Part shown: piece by piece, positions 27,470 to 36,944 of the stretch
Numbering within the stretch: position 1 is the first letter of the stretch
Layout: each line of letters starts with the position of its first letter
NCBI GenBank assembly: GCA_017860345.1
Contig: JAFNAV010000002.1
Location: 1-64,000, forward strand
Length of the DNA: 64,000 nucleotides
Source of the DNA: Bacteroidota bacterium
Lineage (GTDB): Bacteria > Bacteroidota > Bacteroidia > Bacteroidales > Paludibacteraceae
Reading direction: 5' to 3'
Program-made: the position numbers and the translations under genes
Notes under the pieces: model-generated
Told to the model about the DNA's origin: nothing
The model's input: the letters and a program-made list of their open reading frames with translations, nothing else
Databases searched by the model: none

Positions 27470-28051
27470 ATGAGTACAATTTTAAACGAAGTTTTAAACG
27501 CTAACAAAGAGTATGCTTATACATTTGGAGCCAAAGCCGATTTATCGCTGCCACCAGCACGCAGATTTGCCATTCTCACCTGTATGGATGCCCGGCTTGA
27601 TCCGGCAAAATATGCAGGTTTGGCCGAGGGTGACGCTCACGTAATACGAAATGCAGGTGGACGAGCCAGCGACGATGCCATCCGATCATTAATTATTTCG
27701 TACAAACTACTGGGCACACGGGAGTGGTTTGTTATACATCATACCGACTGTGGCATGGAGTTTTTTACTGATGAGCTTATGGGTGATTTACTCCAACAAA
27801 GCCTTGAAACAGCAGCTCTTACCGAAGAAGGTTTTAAGGATGTAGGAGATGGCCCGGGTTCAACTGAGGGTAAATACATCAAATGGCTTACAATAAGCGA
27901 CCGTTTTAAGAGTGTAACAGAAGATGTATCACGCATTAAAAATCATCCATTAGTACCTTTGGCAATACCGGTATATGGTTATATTTACGATGTAAAAAGC
28001 GGTAAGTTAATAGAAGTTCCCGAAGCTACCGAAGCCGGAAAGGCGCGATAA
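27470..28051 (+). CDS. Beta-carbonic anhydrase, clade-D-like (possible COS or CS2 hydrolase)
   Basis: A 193-residue cytoplasmic beta-class enzyme. The zinc site is visible as CMDARLD (Cys near residue 38, with the Asp-Arg dyad) and HHTDCG (His and Cys near 90 and 93). [29 protein letters not shown] is typical of the small clade D that includes mycobacterial Rv1284-type enzymes and the carbonyl sulfide hydrolase of Thiobacillus. The protein is close to the length of that clade. It shares the double operator with cysK and metY, which makes a role in releasing sulfide from COS or CS2, or in supplying bicarbonate during sulfur limitation, worth considering. Plain CO2 hydration cannot be excluded. 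Confidence 0.9.
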   Translation: MSTILNEVLNANKEYAYTFGAKADLSLPPARRFAILTCMDARLDPAKYAGLAEGDAHVIRNAGGRASDDAIRSLIISYKLLGTREWFVIHHTDCGMEFFTDELMGDLLQQSLETAALTEEGFKDVGDGPGSTEGKYIKWLTISDRFKSVTEDVSRIKNHPLVPLAIPVYGYIYDVKSGKLIEVPEATEAGKAR

Positions 28052-28065
28052 TCTTTAACTATTGT

Positions 28066-28106
28066 ATACCATATTCAGGGTATATAAAATCACATCATAA
28101 TGGTAT
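28066..28106 (+). promoter_or_regulatory. Two operators of the metY promoter
   Basis: The distal site is ATACCATATTCAGGGTAT (28066-28083). The proximal site is ATCAC-ATCATAAT-GGTAT (28089-28106), centred 31.5 bp from the -7 box. Centres are 23 bp apart. Confidence 0.7.
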
Positions 28107-28128
28107 TTCACCATTGAAATTCAGTTGC

Positions 28129-28136
28129 TATTTTTG
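28129..28136 (+). promoter_or_regulatory. -7 box of the metY transcript
   Basis: TATTTTTG is a full TAnnTTTG match. It lies 25 bp before the leader-peptide ATG and has no -33 TTTG. Confidence 0.65.
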
Positions 28137-28160
28137 CAATGTAATCAAACAAAAAGAAAA

Positions 28161-28217
28161 ATGAAATATATAAGTGTAAATATGATAATGTGTTGTTTCA
28201 TGTGCCGCAAGCAGTGA
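28161..28217 (+). CDS. Cysteine-rich leader peptide of metY
   Basis: An 18-residue frame, MKYISVNMIMCCFMCRKQ, with three Cys in the MCCFMC core and four Met. It begins about 20 nt after the predicted transcript start and is followed 45 bp later by an intrinsic terminator that precedes metY by more than 200 bp. Cys-rich leader frames that sense charged tRNA-Cys by ribosome stalling are known in mycobacteria; the same arrangement here is inferred. AAAAAGAAAA precedes the ATG. Confidence 0.6.
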   Translation: MKYISVNMIMCCFMCRKQ

Positions 28218-28257
28218 GCCGAACCATTATTGTATTATAAACACTACATAATAATAT

Positions 28258-28303
28258 AAAAACAGTTGGTCGGTAATCAAGCAAACGACCAACTGTTTTT
28301 TTT
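28258..28303 (+). terminator. Attenuator terminator in the metY leader
   Basis: ACAGTTGGTCG at 28262-28272 pairs perfectly with 28286-28296 and continues into eight Ts. It lies inside the predicted metY transcript, after the Cys leader. Confidence 0.85.
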
Positions 28304-28388
28304 ATGGTTCTACACCAAAACCGTTTTTCTGAATTAAATCATACATGTGTTATTCGTTTTATCAAAAATCTCTTTCTGAAATTACAGT

Positions 28389-28416
28389 AGTTGCTCCGAT
28401 GTGAATCGGGGCAACT
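28389..28416 (+). other. GNRA-capped stem-loop in the metY leader
   Basis: A 12-bp stem (28389-28400 with 28405-28416, one G-U pair) is closed by a GTGA tetraloop. There is no T run, so it is an RNA structure and not a terminator. A hairpin with the same CGAT-GNGA-ATCG tip is found at 30068-30119. The remainder of 28304-28646 is AT-rich with no gene I can support. Confidence 0.55.
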
Positions 28417-28535
28417 GCAAAATTCAAAACCCGGTTTTTGTCAATCCATTGAATATCGGAGATAAAAAAAGTTGTTTTTTGGAGGATACATGTAAACAGA
28501 CTAAAAAATTGATATACAAATTATAATTCAATTAA

Positions 28536-29951
<1,416 letters not shown>

Positions 29952-30067
29952 TAAAAATGCCCGGGTTGCAGGTCAATAACTAACAACAAACAAATACTTG
30001 GCCTGCACCATCAACATAAATTAGGTTTTAGTTTTTTATTAGTTACGTTGTATTTTCTTGTTTTTTC

Positions 30068-30119
30068 AGTTATTTATAGTTTTCTACCGATGCGAATCGT
30101 AGGGAAACTATAAATAACT
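30068..30119. terminator. Long stem-loop after metY
   Basis: A perfect 15-bp outer stem (AGTTATTTATAGTTT at 30068-30082 with 30105-30119) encloses an inner stem with a GCGA tetraloop. It is a likely metY terminator, although the T run is weak, or a 5-prime structure of the downstream regulator mRNA. Confidence 0.55.
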
Positions 30120-30197
30120 AAACTTTTACACATAGCGGTATTATATTTTTTTTAAGTAATAATATATTCCTTGTTCGCTTTTAAACAGTAACTCTTC

Positions 30198-30860
30198 ATG
30201 AATAAAAGTTCCTTTATTATTGCTGAAAGTAATATCTTATACAGTTTGGGGCTAAATGCCCTTATTCATGAGCGCATCCACAATGCTACCGTTATAAACG
30301 TTTCGGGCTTCGCCGAAATTAACAATGCTCTGTTATCAACTCCTGAGTCTGTCGTTATTGTTGATATGGATTCATTCAACAATAAACAGCTTGATTTTTT
30401 TTCGATGACTTCGTCAAAATTTACAGGAAGCAATTGGCTATTCATTTCCGAGATTGCCCGCGAAGCGCAACTTATTGAACTTAACAGAGCAATTAACCAC
30501 GCAAATTTTGTGCTTAAAACCAATGATTACGATGTTATATCCACAGCTATAGTAAATACGGCCAAAGGAATGAGGTATTTTTGTAGCGAAGCTTTACAAA
30601 TTATCATGGAGGAGCATAACAGAAAAAAAACTACAGAGCCCAAAAAGCATGTGCTCACAGGCACTGAGCTGGAGCTTATTCAGCTATTTGCTATGGGTAA
30701 AACTGCCAAGGAGGTGGCCGTAATCCGCACGTCGAGTTATCACACCATCAATACCCATCGCAAGAATATCTTCCGAAAATTAGAGATTAACAACATTCAG
30801 GAACTTATCAAGTACGCTTTAAAGCATAATTTACTTGATTTGACCGAATATTACATCTGA
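30198..30860 (+). CDS. LuxR/NarL-type HTH regulator, atypical receiver
   Basis: A 220-residue protein with the layout of a NarL/FixJ response regulator. The N-terminal receiver-like domain (1-125) has the phospho-acceptor-like Asp in VVIVDMDSF and a conserved-type Lys in FVLKTND, but its acid pocket reads IIAESN where DD is usual. The C-terminal HTH (about 150-213) carries LTGTELELIQLFAMGKTAKEVA and the recognition-helix region SSYHTINTHRKNIFRKLEI. No histidine kinase is adjacent. It sits between metY and the hydrolase, inside the group of genes sharing the ATACC dyads, and is my first candidate for their activator. It is paralogous to the gene at 32670. Confidence 0.85.
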   Translation: MNKSSFIIAESNILYSLGLNALIHERIHNATVINVSGFAEINNALLSTPESVVIVDMDSFNNKQLDFFSMTSSKFTGSNWLFISEIAREAQLIELNRAINHANFVLKTNDYDVISTAIVNTAKGMRYFCSEALQIIMEEHNRKKTTEPKKHVLTGTELELIQLFAMGKTAKEVAVIRTSSYHTINTHRKNIFRKLEINNIQELIKYALKHNLLDLTEYYI

Positions 30861-30873
30861 TTTAATCAGGTTC

Positions 30874-31398
30874 TCAGATCGAATACAATAAATCCAACCC
30901 TTGCTGCCAACTATAATGCCCCGATGCGGCATTAATATGTCCGGCTTGTCCGATATTGATAAATTTACTACCCCACTTTTGAGCATAATATTCGGCAGTA
31001 TTTATGGCAACCCACGGATCGTTGGTACTTGAAACCACAATGGTAGGAAAATTTATTGGCGTTATAGGATTATGGTTGGTGAGGATATGCAGTTCCTTGC
31101 GAACAACATCTATATCAGGAGGCGCCACAAGAAGAGCCCCCTTAATTTTTTTACGGTACCTGCGTGCCCATTCGGCCACCGTAAGGCAACCTAAGCTGTG
31201 AGCCGCAAGAACCACGCTATCGGGCTGATAAGCCGAAATCACCTCATCTATATTTTCTACCCACTGGTCAATATCCGGCGAGTCCCAATTATGCTGTTCA
31301 ATCCTTGTTATATGCTGTTGCGTTTTTTCAAACCAGGTCTGCCAATGTTCTGCACCAGAGCCTCCCAAGCCGGGCACTGTAAAATAATTAATCATCAT
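30874..31398 (-). CDS. Alpha/beta hydrolase, RBBP9/YdeN family
   Basis: A 174-residue serine hydrolase. The N-terminal FTVPGLGGSGAEHWQTWFE, nucleophile motif AAHSLGCLTVAEW, Asp in SSTNDPWV and His in GQAGHINAASG give the complete Ser-Asp-His triad of the RBBP9 family. The natural substrate is unknown. I start at the first of two adjacent ATGs (31398). A longer frame from 31461 would begin upstream of the promoter and overlap the operator. The gene has the same double operator as cysK and metY, on the minus strand, so it belongs to the sulfur block. It converges with the LuxR gene, 13 bp apart. Confidence 0.88.
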   Translation of the reverse strand: MMINYFTVPGLGGSGAEHWQTWFEKTQQHITRIEQHNWDSPDIDQWVENIDEVISAYQPDSVVLAAHSLGCLTVAEWARRYRKKIKGALLVAPPDIDVVRKELHILTNHNPITPINFPTIVVSSTNDPWVAINTAEYYAQKWGSKFINIGQAGHINAASGHYSWQQGLDLLYSI

Positions 31399-31430
31399 TC
31401 TATACCTTTTTTCAAAAATTATTTGTACTG

Positions 31431-31438
31431 CAAATTTC
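31431..31438 (-). promoter_or_regulatory. -7 box of the hydrolase gene
   Basis: The minus strand reads GAAATTTG, keeping TTTG only. Its first base is exactly 31.5 bp from the centre of the proximal operator. Confidence 0.5.
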
Positions 31439-31460
31439 GCAATTTCGGATGCGGTACACA

Positions 31461-31500
31461 ATCACTGCGGCATGGTATTTTTGTACCGTGTTTATGGTAT
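31461..31500 (-). promoter_or_regulatory. Two operators of the hydrolase promoter
   Basis: On the minus strand the distal site is ATACCATAAACACGGTAC (31483-31500) and the proximal is ATACC-ATGCCGCA-GTGAT (31461-31478). Centres are 22 bp apart. The distal site is the closest match to the cysK distal dyad. Confidence 0.7.
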
Positions 31501-31534
31501 AAAAAAAGCCGGAGCTAAAAGAACGCTCCGACTT
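31501..31534 (-). terminator. Terminator of mnmA
   Basis: On the minus strand AAGTCGGAGC pairs with GCTCCGGCTT (one G-U) followed by seven Ts. It isolates the hydrolase promoter from mnmA. Confidence 0.8.
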
Positions 31535-31558
31535 CTAAAACGAAATATCGTTAGATTA

Positions 31559-32620
31559 TTATTTTATCTCACCACTTCCTATACATATGCGCGAATCGGC
31601 ATCGTATATCACCCCAAACTGTCCCGGGGCAATTCCCTGCAACCTTTCCTCCGAAACCAGATGATATCCTTTGTCAGTATTGAAAATCCTGCCACGTGTA
31701 AACTCCGGCGTATGACGTATTTTGAAAGTAACATCAGCGCCATTGGCAGCATCTACCCATACATTATCTGTTATAAAATGGAAATCCTGCATGGTAAGCT
31801 CATAGCCATATTGAGCTTCTGCATCAAAGCCCTTGGATGCCCACACTATATTAGCATCTACATCCTTGCGAATTACGTACCACGGACCACCCGATAGCCC
31901 CAAACCTTTGCGCTGACCTACCGTATGAAACCAGTATCCTTTGTGCGTTCCTAATATTTTTCCGGTTTCCAACTCTACAATCGGACCTTCTTTTTCGCCC
32001 AGATAACGCCGGATAAAATCATTATAGTTCACCTTCCCCAAAAAACATATACCCTGACTATCAGGACGTTTTGAGCTTGGAAGTTTTGCTTTCAACGCTA
32101 TCTCGCGTACCTCGCTTTTCATCAGATGCCCAATAGGAAACATCAGTTTTGATACCTGAAGATAATTAATCTGAGCCAAAAAGTCGGTTTGATCTTTTAT
32201 AGGATCTTTGGCAGTCGACAAGTATGTTTTTCCATCTGCCTCCGTAGTAGTGGCGTAATGCCCGGTAGCCGTTTTATCAAACTCCTTCCCTACCCGCTGC
32301 TCAAATACACCAAATTTAATCAACTTATTGCACATCACATCAGGATTTGGGGTAAGCCCCTGCTTCACTTTCCTTATCGTATAATCCACCACATTGTCCC
32401 AATAATCCTTGTGCAAATCAACCACCTCAAGCTTACATCCATACTTATGGGCTATAAGCGTAGCCATCTCTATATCTTCTTCCGACGAACAATGCAGTAA
32501 TTCATCATCGTCCATACCTATTTTGATATAAAACAAAGTAGGACGATAACCTGACTCGCAAAGCTGGTGAACCACTACCGAACTATCAACCCCGCCTGAT
32601 AATAAAGCTGCAATATTCAT
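31559..32620 (-). CDS. mnmA: tRNA-specific 2-thiouridylase MnmA
   Basis: MnmA installs the 2-thio group on U34 of tRNA-Lys, tRNA-Glu and tRNA-Gln, using ATP and sulfur relayed from a desulfurase. The 353-residue protein has the PP-loop [11 protein letters not shown] (residues 6-16), the first catalytic Cys in [12 protein letters not shown] (near 96) and the second in [15 protein letters not shown] (near 193). Asp in GGVDS is intact. The C-terminal beta-barrel domain is complete. It is the third tRNA-modification gene in the window after miaA and miaB, and another sulfur consumer near the sulfur block, though it lacks the ATACC operators. Confidence 0.97.
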   Translation of the reverse strand: MNIAALLSGGVDSSVVVHQLCESGYRPTLFYIKIGMDDDELLHCSSEEDIEMATLIAHKYGCKLEVVDLHKDYWDNVVDYTIRKVKQGLTPNPDVMCNKLIKFGVFEQRVGKEFDKTATGHYATTTEADGKTYLSTAKDPIKDQTDFLAQINYLQVSKLMFPIGHLMKSEVREIALKAKLPSSKRPDSQGICFLGKVNYNDFIRRYLGEKEGPIVELETGKILGTHKGYWFHTVGQRKGLGLSGGPWYVIRKDVDANIVWASKGFDAEAQYGYELTMQDFHFITDNVWVDAANGADVTFKIRHTPEFTRGRIFNTDKGYHLVSEERLQGIAPGQFGVIYDADSRICIGSGEIK

Positions 32621-32669
32621 TTAATTCCTTAATACTGTATTATTTAAAAAAAATCAATTGGCTAAAAAA

Positions 32670-33323
32670 TCAGATATAATATTCAGCCATATCCACTATT
32701 CCGGCCCTCATCGCATATTTTGTGGCCTCATGGATATTATTTACTTCTATTTTCCTGAAAATATTTTTTCTGTGCGTCATAATGGTATGAACGCTTACAA
32801 ACCGCTTTGCAGCTATTTCCTTGGTAGTTTTACCCAGCGCCATTTCCTTCAGAATTTCCTGTTCGGTGCCGGTAAGCACCTGTTTGTGCTGATCATTGCT
32901 GGTTTTACGACTGCTATCCAGCAAAATATTGCTCACAAAATTACAAATATACCGGTTGCCCTTGATGGCTTCCTTTAAGCCTGTAGTAATTTCATCAGCC
33001 GAGCAATCTTTCATCAACACACTTACCGAATGAGAATTAAACAACAGGGTTCTCAAAAACTCATCGCTGAGCTCATCCGAAAACAATATCCAGTCAGTTT
33101 TCTCAAAACGACTCTGAATAATGATTAATTCACCGGCACTCTCAAAATCGAATAAAGTATAATCAACAATAACAACAGCCTCCTGTTCGTTTTTCAACAC
33201 ATCTATCATCTCAGCTTTACCGCTTACCAACGCAATCTGAAAATTCTCGCTGATTTGGCGAAGCAAAAAAGTAAGTCCGCAGCGCGATATGTCCTGATTA
33301 TCCGCAATAATTATTTTTCTCAT
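32670..33323 (-). CDS. LuxR/NarL-type HTH regulator, paralogue of the 30198 gene
   Basis: A 217-residue response-regulator-like protein. The receiver-like domain begins IIIADNQDISRCGL, so the acid pocket has D-N in place of DD. The acceptor-like Asp is in VVIVDYTLFDF and the Lys in SVLMKDC. The C-terminal HTH has LTGTEQEILKEMALGKTTKEIA and SVHTIMTHRKNIFRKIEVNNI, and the protein ends DMAEYYI, matching the DLTEYYI end of its paralogue. No kinase is adjacent. A -7 box (TAACTTTG, minus strand, 33372-33379) lies 49 bp upstream. Whether it acts on the sulfur genes or on the T9SS operon beside it is open. Confidence 0.85.
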   Translation of the reverse strand: MRKIIIADNQDISRCGLTFLLRQISENFQIALVSGKAEMIDVLKNEQEAVVIVDYTLFDFESAGELIIIQSRFEKTDWILFSDELSDEFLRTLLFNSHSVSVLMKDCSADEITTGLKEAIKGNRYICNFVSNILLDSSRKTSNDQHKQVLTGTEQEILKEMALGKTTKEIAAKRFVSVHTIMTHRKNIFRKIEVNNIHEATKYAMRAGIVDMAEYYI

Positions 33324-33371
33324 ATCCTTTTTTTAATGAAAGAGCTTTAGAAAAAAACAAATGAACGCCTG

Positions 33372-33379
33372 CAAAGTTA
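33372..33379 (-). promoter_or_regulatory. -7 box of the second LuxR-type regulator
   Basis: The minus strand reads TAACTTTG followed by CAGGCG, a full TAnnTTTG match. Confidence 0.5.
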
Positions 33380-33428
33380 GTTCATTTACAGAGAAAACTA
33401 AAATTAAGTTTCAATATACTTACAAAAT

Positions 33429-33474
33429 AATAACCGGACAAAACCAATAGTGATATTGACCTTGTCCGGTTATT
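33429..33474 (-). terminator. Terminator of the T9SS operon
   Basis: AATAACCGGACAA at 33429-33441 pairs perfectly with 33462-33474 (20-nt loop), followed on the minus strand by a T-rich segment. Confidence 0.75.
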
Positions 33475-33494
33475 AACAAATATCTTTTTTAGAA

Positions 33495-34454
33495 TCAATA
33501 TTCCCAAAGATCCTGCTCTACGTTAAGCAGCTCAGTTTCAATACGTTTTTGTTCTTTTACAATTTGATCATGGGTATTATAAGCCTGTAGCAGCATTCGG
33601 TTGAATACATTGCTGTCGCCCAACAGATAACTTGAATATAATTGTTGAGCAAAGAACTCGTCATAAGTCATGCGTTGGCTATCGTTTCCGCTTGGCACCA
33701 CATATTGCTTAGCCAGATAGGGTCGCAACTCGTCGAACAGATACCAACACAATACCGAACTTTGCAGAAAGTTCCAGATAGCATCGCCCGATTTTGTTCT
33801 TCCGAGCAAATTTTGTCTGGTTACGTTTGATTCGTTGTAGATAAAAATCGGAGCAATACCAATAATTTTGGTGTACATACGCGAATAATGTTTGTTGAAA
33901 AACACAATTTCCTGTATCACAAATTTCATTTGTTTGCTGGCAAAATCCTCGTAGTTATATGAGCTGATAACATTCTGATTTGTTACCGGATCTTTTTCTA
34001 TCAGGTAGCTTTTACGTACGGTTGTATTAGCCGAGTCCCAGTCGCAACTCACATAATAGTTTTTCAAACTATCAATCAGGATTTGTTTTCTGTAATCAGG
34101 TTGTACGTCCGATTCTATTTTTTCGTAAGCGGGTAACGGATTGGTGTCGCTTAGCGATGATTCCAGTATAAGGCGGAATAAGCTTTTGTATTTTTCGTTA
34201 GGCACTATCGGGAAATACAATTGGTTGTTCTGCTTGTCACGCATATCAATAACCCTGTACACAATGCGCGACCACACAATATCATCCCAGCGGTGGTTGA
34301 TGATGGCTATAGTATCTGCAAGCGCATCAATCTGTTCAGTTTGTATCGCTACATTTCCCTTTTTATCAAAAAAAGGTAGCGACCTGTCCTGTGCTGCTAT
34401 ATGATTAACAGACATTATCAATACTAATGATAATAACATCCAATATTTTTTCAT
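33495..34454 (-). CDS. porN: Type IX secretion protein PorN/GldN
   Basis: PorN is a periplasmic partner of PorK; together they form the large ring under the outer membrane that supports T9SS export. The 319-residue protein has a signal peptide (1-21, ending NHIAAQ). Its core contains DDIVWSRIVYRVIDMRDKQN and LYFPI (about 56-82) and KYKSLFRLI, typical of GldN, and IVFFNKHYSRMYTKIIGIAPI near 185. It is the last gene of the porP-K-L-M-N operon, 35 bp after porM. Confidence 0.93.
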   Translation of the reverse strand: MKKYWMLLSLVLIMSVNHIAAQDRSLPFFDKKGNVAIQTEQIDALADTIAIINHRWDDIVWSRIVYRVIDMRDKQNNQLYFPIVPNEKYKSLFRLILESSLSDTNPLPAYEKIESDVQPDYRKQILIDSLKNYYVSCDWDSANTTVRKSYLIEKDPVTNQNVISSYNYEDFASKQMKFVIQEIVFFNKHYSRMYTKIIGIAPIFIYNESNVTRQNLLGRTKSGDAIWNFLQSSVLCWYLFDELRPYLAKQYVVPSGNDSQRMTYDEFFAQQLYSSYLLGDSNVFNRMLLQAYNTHDQIVKEQKRIETELLNVEQDLWEY

Positions 34455-34489
34455 ATGCGAATTTTTAAAAAAGTCTATTATTTAAAACA

Positions 34490-36019
34490 TTACAATAATC
34501 TTACTACGATAGCTCCAAGATTCTGATTTACACCATCAGGCCCTACAGCAACGATACTGCTCAATATCAGGTTTTTCCCCTTTGTTAACTTCGATAAGAA
34601 TCCGGGATTTAATGAAGTGCCGTTCACCTGTTGCGGTGCAATTCCATCAACCAGCATGGTAAACGATACTACCCGGAATTTGGCCTGAATCAATGCATCC
34701 TGACCGTAACTGGCTACCATTACAGAGCCTCTGAGCTGATCCATAGTCATAGCGCCTCCCTGAGCCAGATCTCCGCCATGTGTCTGTATATAAGCTGTTG
34801 GCTTAGGCAATCGCTTAACACGATACAGGCCACCGCCCATTGGCATTGTTTTATTACCAATTTTGCCATAAACGGATATGCGCATTTCGGAATCGGCTCC
34901 TGGATTAATCGTATATTTACCATGTCCCCGCGGTCTTACACTTCCACCCGAAGCATTTACGGTAATGTTTTCAGGAGCTATGCCAGCTACAGATATGCTA
35001 AAATTGTTGTCGATACCTCGATATACAACATTCAAGTCTTCGTTAGAAATGGTAGCCGAAGGCTCCATTACCATATAGTCGCTCGCAAATGGGAAAACGT
35101 TTACATTACCATCGTTTCCGGCCATGCGTATTTCACCTGAGATTTTTTTAGGTCCAACTGCACTTGCACCCACTTCGTACAGGTTTCCACTTAAGCGGCC
35201 TCCATTCACAAATACTTCAGGGACTTTCGTAGTATCCACAGCTGCAAGTACAATTTGTGCACTATATTTATCACCTCTGAATACCATTTTGGAGTTTGGC
35301 ACTACTATGGCTTCAATTTTATTTACCCTGAAATCCGCAACATCTGTCTGACTCTTCAGAAACTGAACCACTTCGGCCTCTGATGCTCTTACATCATTCT
35401 GGTATTTGGTTAACATGGCAACCACTGCCGATACAGGCATCATTTCAAACATTGAAATTTCCCAAGGCTTTACTTCTCCATCTTTACTGTATCTGGCGGG
35501 TCGGGTGTTAAATATCTCGCTGTACATTTTTTGCTTTCTTTCGTTTCCGTACGATTCTTTTACAAGCAAATCACGGTAAGCTTCAATTTTTCGTTTCAAC
35601 ACTTTCCCATTTCCTTCCAGTATGGCATACTGACCCGGGGCATCCAGATTGTCGCGCGCCTCTATATCCCTTGCTTTGGGGTCGGCCTTGTCTTTATCTG
35701 CCAGTTTTACAATGTCTACTTTAAATTTTTCGATAAAATTATAAAGTTCGTCTGATTGTGTCTTTACCTGTTTAGCCTTATCCAACCACTCCTTTACTTT
35801 TACCGGATTTTTATCGTATAAATCCTGAAAATCCTGATAAAGTCCTTCGTTACGCATTTCGGCCGACTCTATACTACTGTGCAGACTATTGTCTACCATA
35901 GTAAATCCATTAAGAATCTCATTCGATACATTTAATGCTAACATGGCTGTAAGCACCAAATACATCATCCCGATCATCTTTTGCCTCGTCGTTTCCGGAC
36001 AGTTTTTTGCTCCACTCAT
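34490..36019 (-). CDS. porM: Type IX secretion protein PorM/GldM
   Basis: PorM spans the periplasm from the inner-membrane PorL motor to the PorK-PorN ring and transmits proton-motive-force-driven rotation. The 509-residue protein begins MSGAKNCPETTRQKMIGMMY with one transmembrane helix at about 17-36 (MIGMMYLVLTAMLALNVS), whose Glu, Asn and Thr neighbours are typical. A helical domain D1 (to about 220) is followed by beta-rich domains D2-D4 to the C-terminus. Normal length. Lies 47 bp after porL. Confidence 0.95.
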   Translation of the reverse strand: MSGAKNCPETTRQKMIGMMYLVLTAMLALNVSNEILNGFTMVDNSLHSSIESAEMRNEGLYQDFQDLYDKNPVKVKEWLDKAKQVKTQSDELYNFIEKFKVDIVKLADKDKADPKARDIEARDNLDAPGQYAILEGNGKVLKRKIEAYRDLLVKESYGNERKQKMYSEIFNTRPARYSKDGEVKPWEISMFEMMPVSAVVAMLTKYQNDVRASEAEVVQFLKSQTDVADFRVNKIEAIVVPNSKMVFRGDKYSAQIVLAAVDTTKVPEVFVNGGRLSGNLYEVGASAVGPKKISGEIRMAGNDGNVNVFPFASDYMVMEPSATISNEDLNVVYRGIDNNFSISVAGIAPENITVNASGGSVRPRGHGKYTINPGADSEMRISVYGKIGNKTMPMGGGLYRVKRLPKPTAYIQTHGGDLAQGGAMTMDQLRGSVMVASYGQDALIQAKFRVVSFTMLVDGIAPQQVNGTSLNPGFLSKLTKGKNLILSSIVAVGPDGVNQNLGAIVVRLL

Positions 36020-36066
36020 TACTAAATACTTTTATTTTTTCAGAAATAGAAAATAAATGTTACAAC

Positions 36067-36921
36067 TCAACTCAAGGCATTTAACATATTTCCATATACT
36101 GCGTTTAAGTCAGCTACTTGTTTCGACAGTTTCTCGGTTCCTGATTTATAGCTTTCGGTATGATTACCGGCAATTACAACAGCATCTTTCATCTTTTGTA
36201 CGTTAGTCAGCACCTTGCCTAATTCATCGTTTACCAGTTGTACTGATTCTGTTTGCTTGTTCAGCCCTTCGGACTGAGCCTGTATGTTTTTAATTTGAAT
36301 TTCGTACAGCGAATTTATAGATGACAAATTTTTGTTGATATCATCGATCCTTACTGCATACGATTTTGTGTTTTTATCAACCGCATCCATGGATAAGGTT
36401 ACATTTTGGTATGAAGCATTTAACGACTCTGTATGCGCGTTCAAAGTATTCTGACTATTTACGAATTTTGAAGTAGACTCTGAAGCACTATCAAAGGTTT
36501 TCACCAATTTCTCGCTGGATGCTGCCAGTTTATCGAGCGACGAAAGATGCTCAACAGACTCGGCAAACTTATCAATACCTGCGGTCAGCTTATGTGTATC
36601 AACAGGTGCCGACACAGTAGTTGCTACGGGAGCAGGTGCTTTTACTGCAGCACTATTCAATGTTTCCTTAGCGCTTTCAAAATCGAAGATTCGGCTCCAG
36701 TCAAATTCTTTGTGAGGTTTGTCTAACGCACCGAGGGCGAACAAAAAAGCTTCGACACCCATACCGACACCTAAAATAGCACCTCCCCATGAGGTATGAA
36801 GAATTTTTCCCATTGCACCGACAATAACAATAGATGCTCCTAAACTATAGACAACACCAACAATTCGTCGGATTTTATATGAGTTCCACCATAGGTCAAA
36901 CTTTGATTGATTTTCAGACAT
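36067..36921 (-). CDS. porL: Type IX secretion motor protein PorL/GldL
   Basis: PorL forms the inner-membrane pentamer around PorM helices and is the proton-driven motor. The 284-residue protein has two transmembrane helices (about 16-40 and 45-64; IVGVVYSLGASIVIVGAMGKIL and GGAILGVGMGVEAFLFALGAL) that include the conserved Glu (in GVGMGVEAFLF) needed for energy coupling. A long coiled-coil cytoplasmic region (95-284) follows. Second motor gene of the operon, 23 bp after porK. Confidence 0.95.
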   Translation of the reverse strand: MSENQSKFDLWWNSYKIRRIVGVVYSLGASIVIVGAMGKILHTSWGGAILGVGMGVEAFLFALGALDKPHKEFDWSRIFDFESAKETLNSAAVKAPAPVATTVSAPVDTHKLTAGIDKFAESVEHLSSLDKLAASSEKLVKTFDSASESTSKFVNSQNTLNAHTESLNASYQNVTLSMDAVDKNTKSYAVRIDDINKNLSSINSLYEIQIKNIQAQSEGLNKQTESVQLVNDELGKVLTNVQKMKDAVVIAGNHTESYKSGTEKLSKQVADLNAVYGNMLNALS

Positions 36922-36944
36922 AATATTTCTGCTTTTATTAAGTA

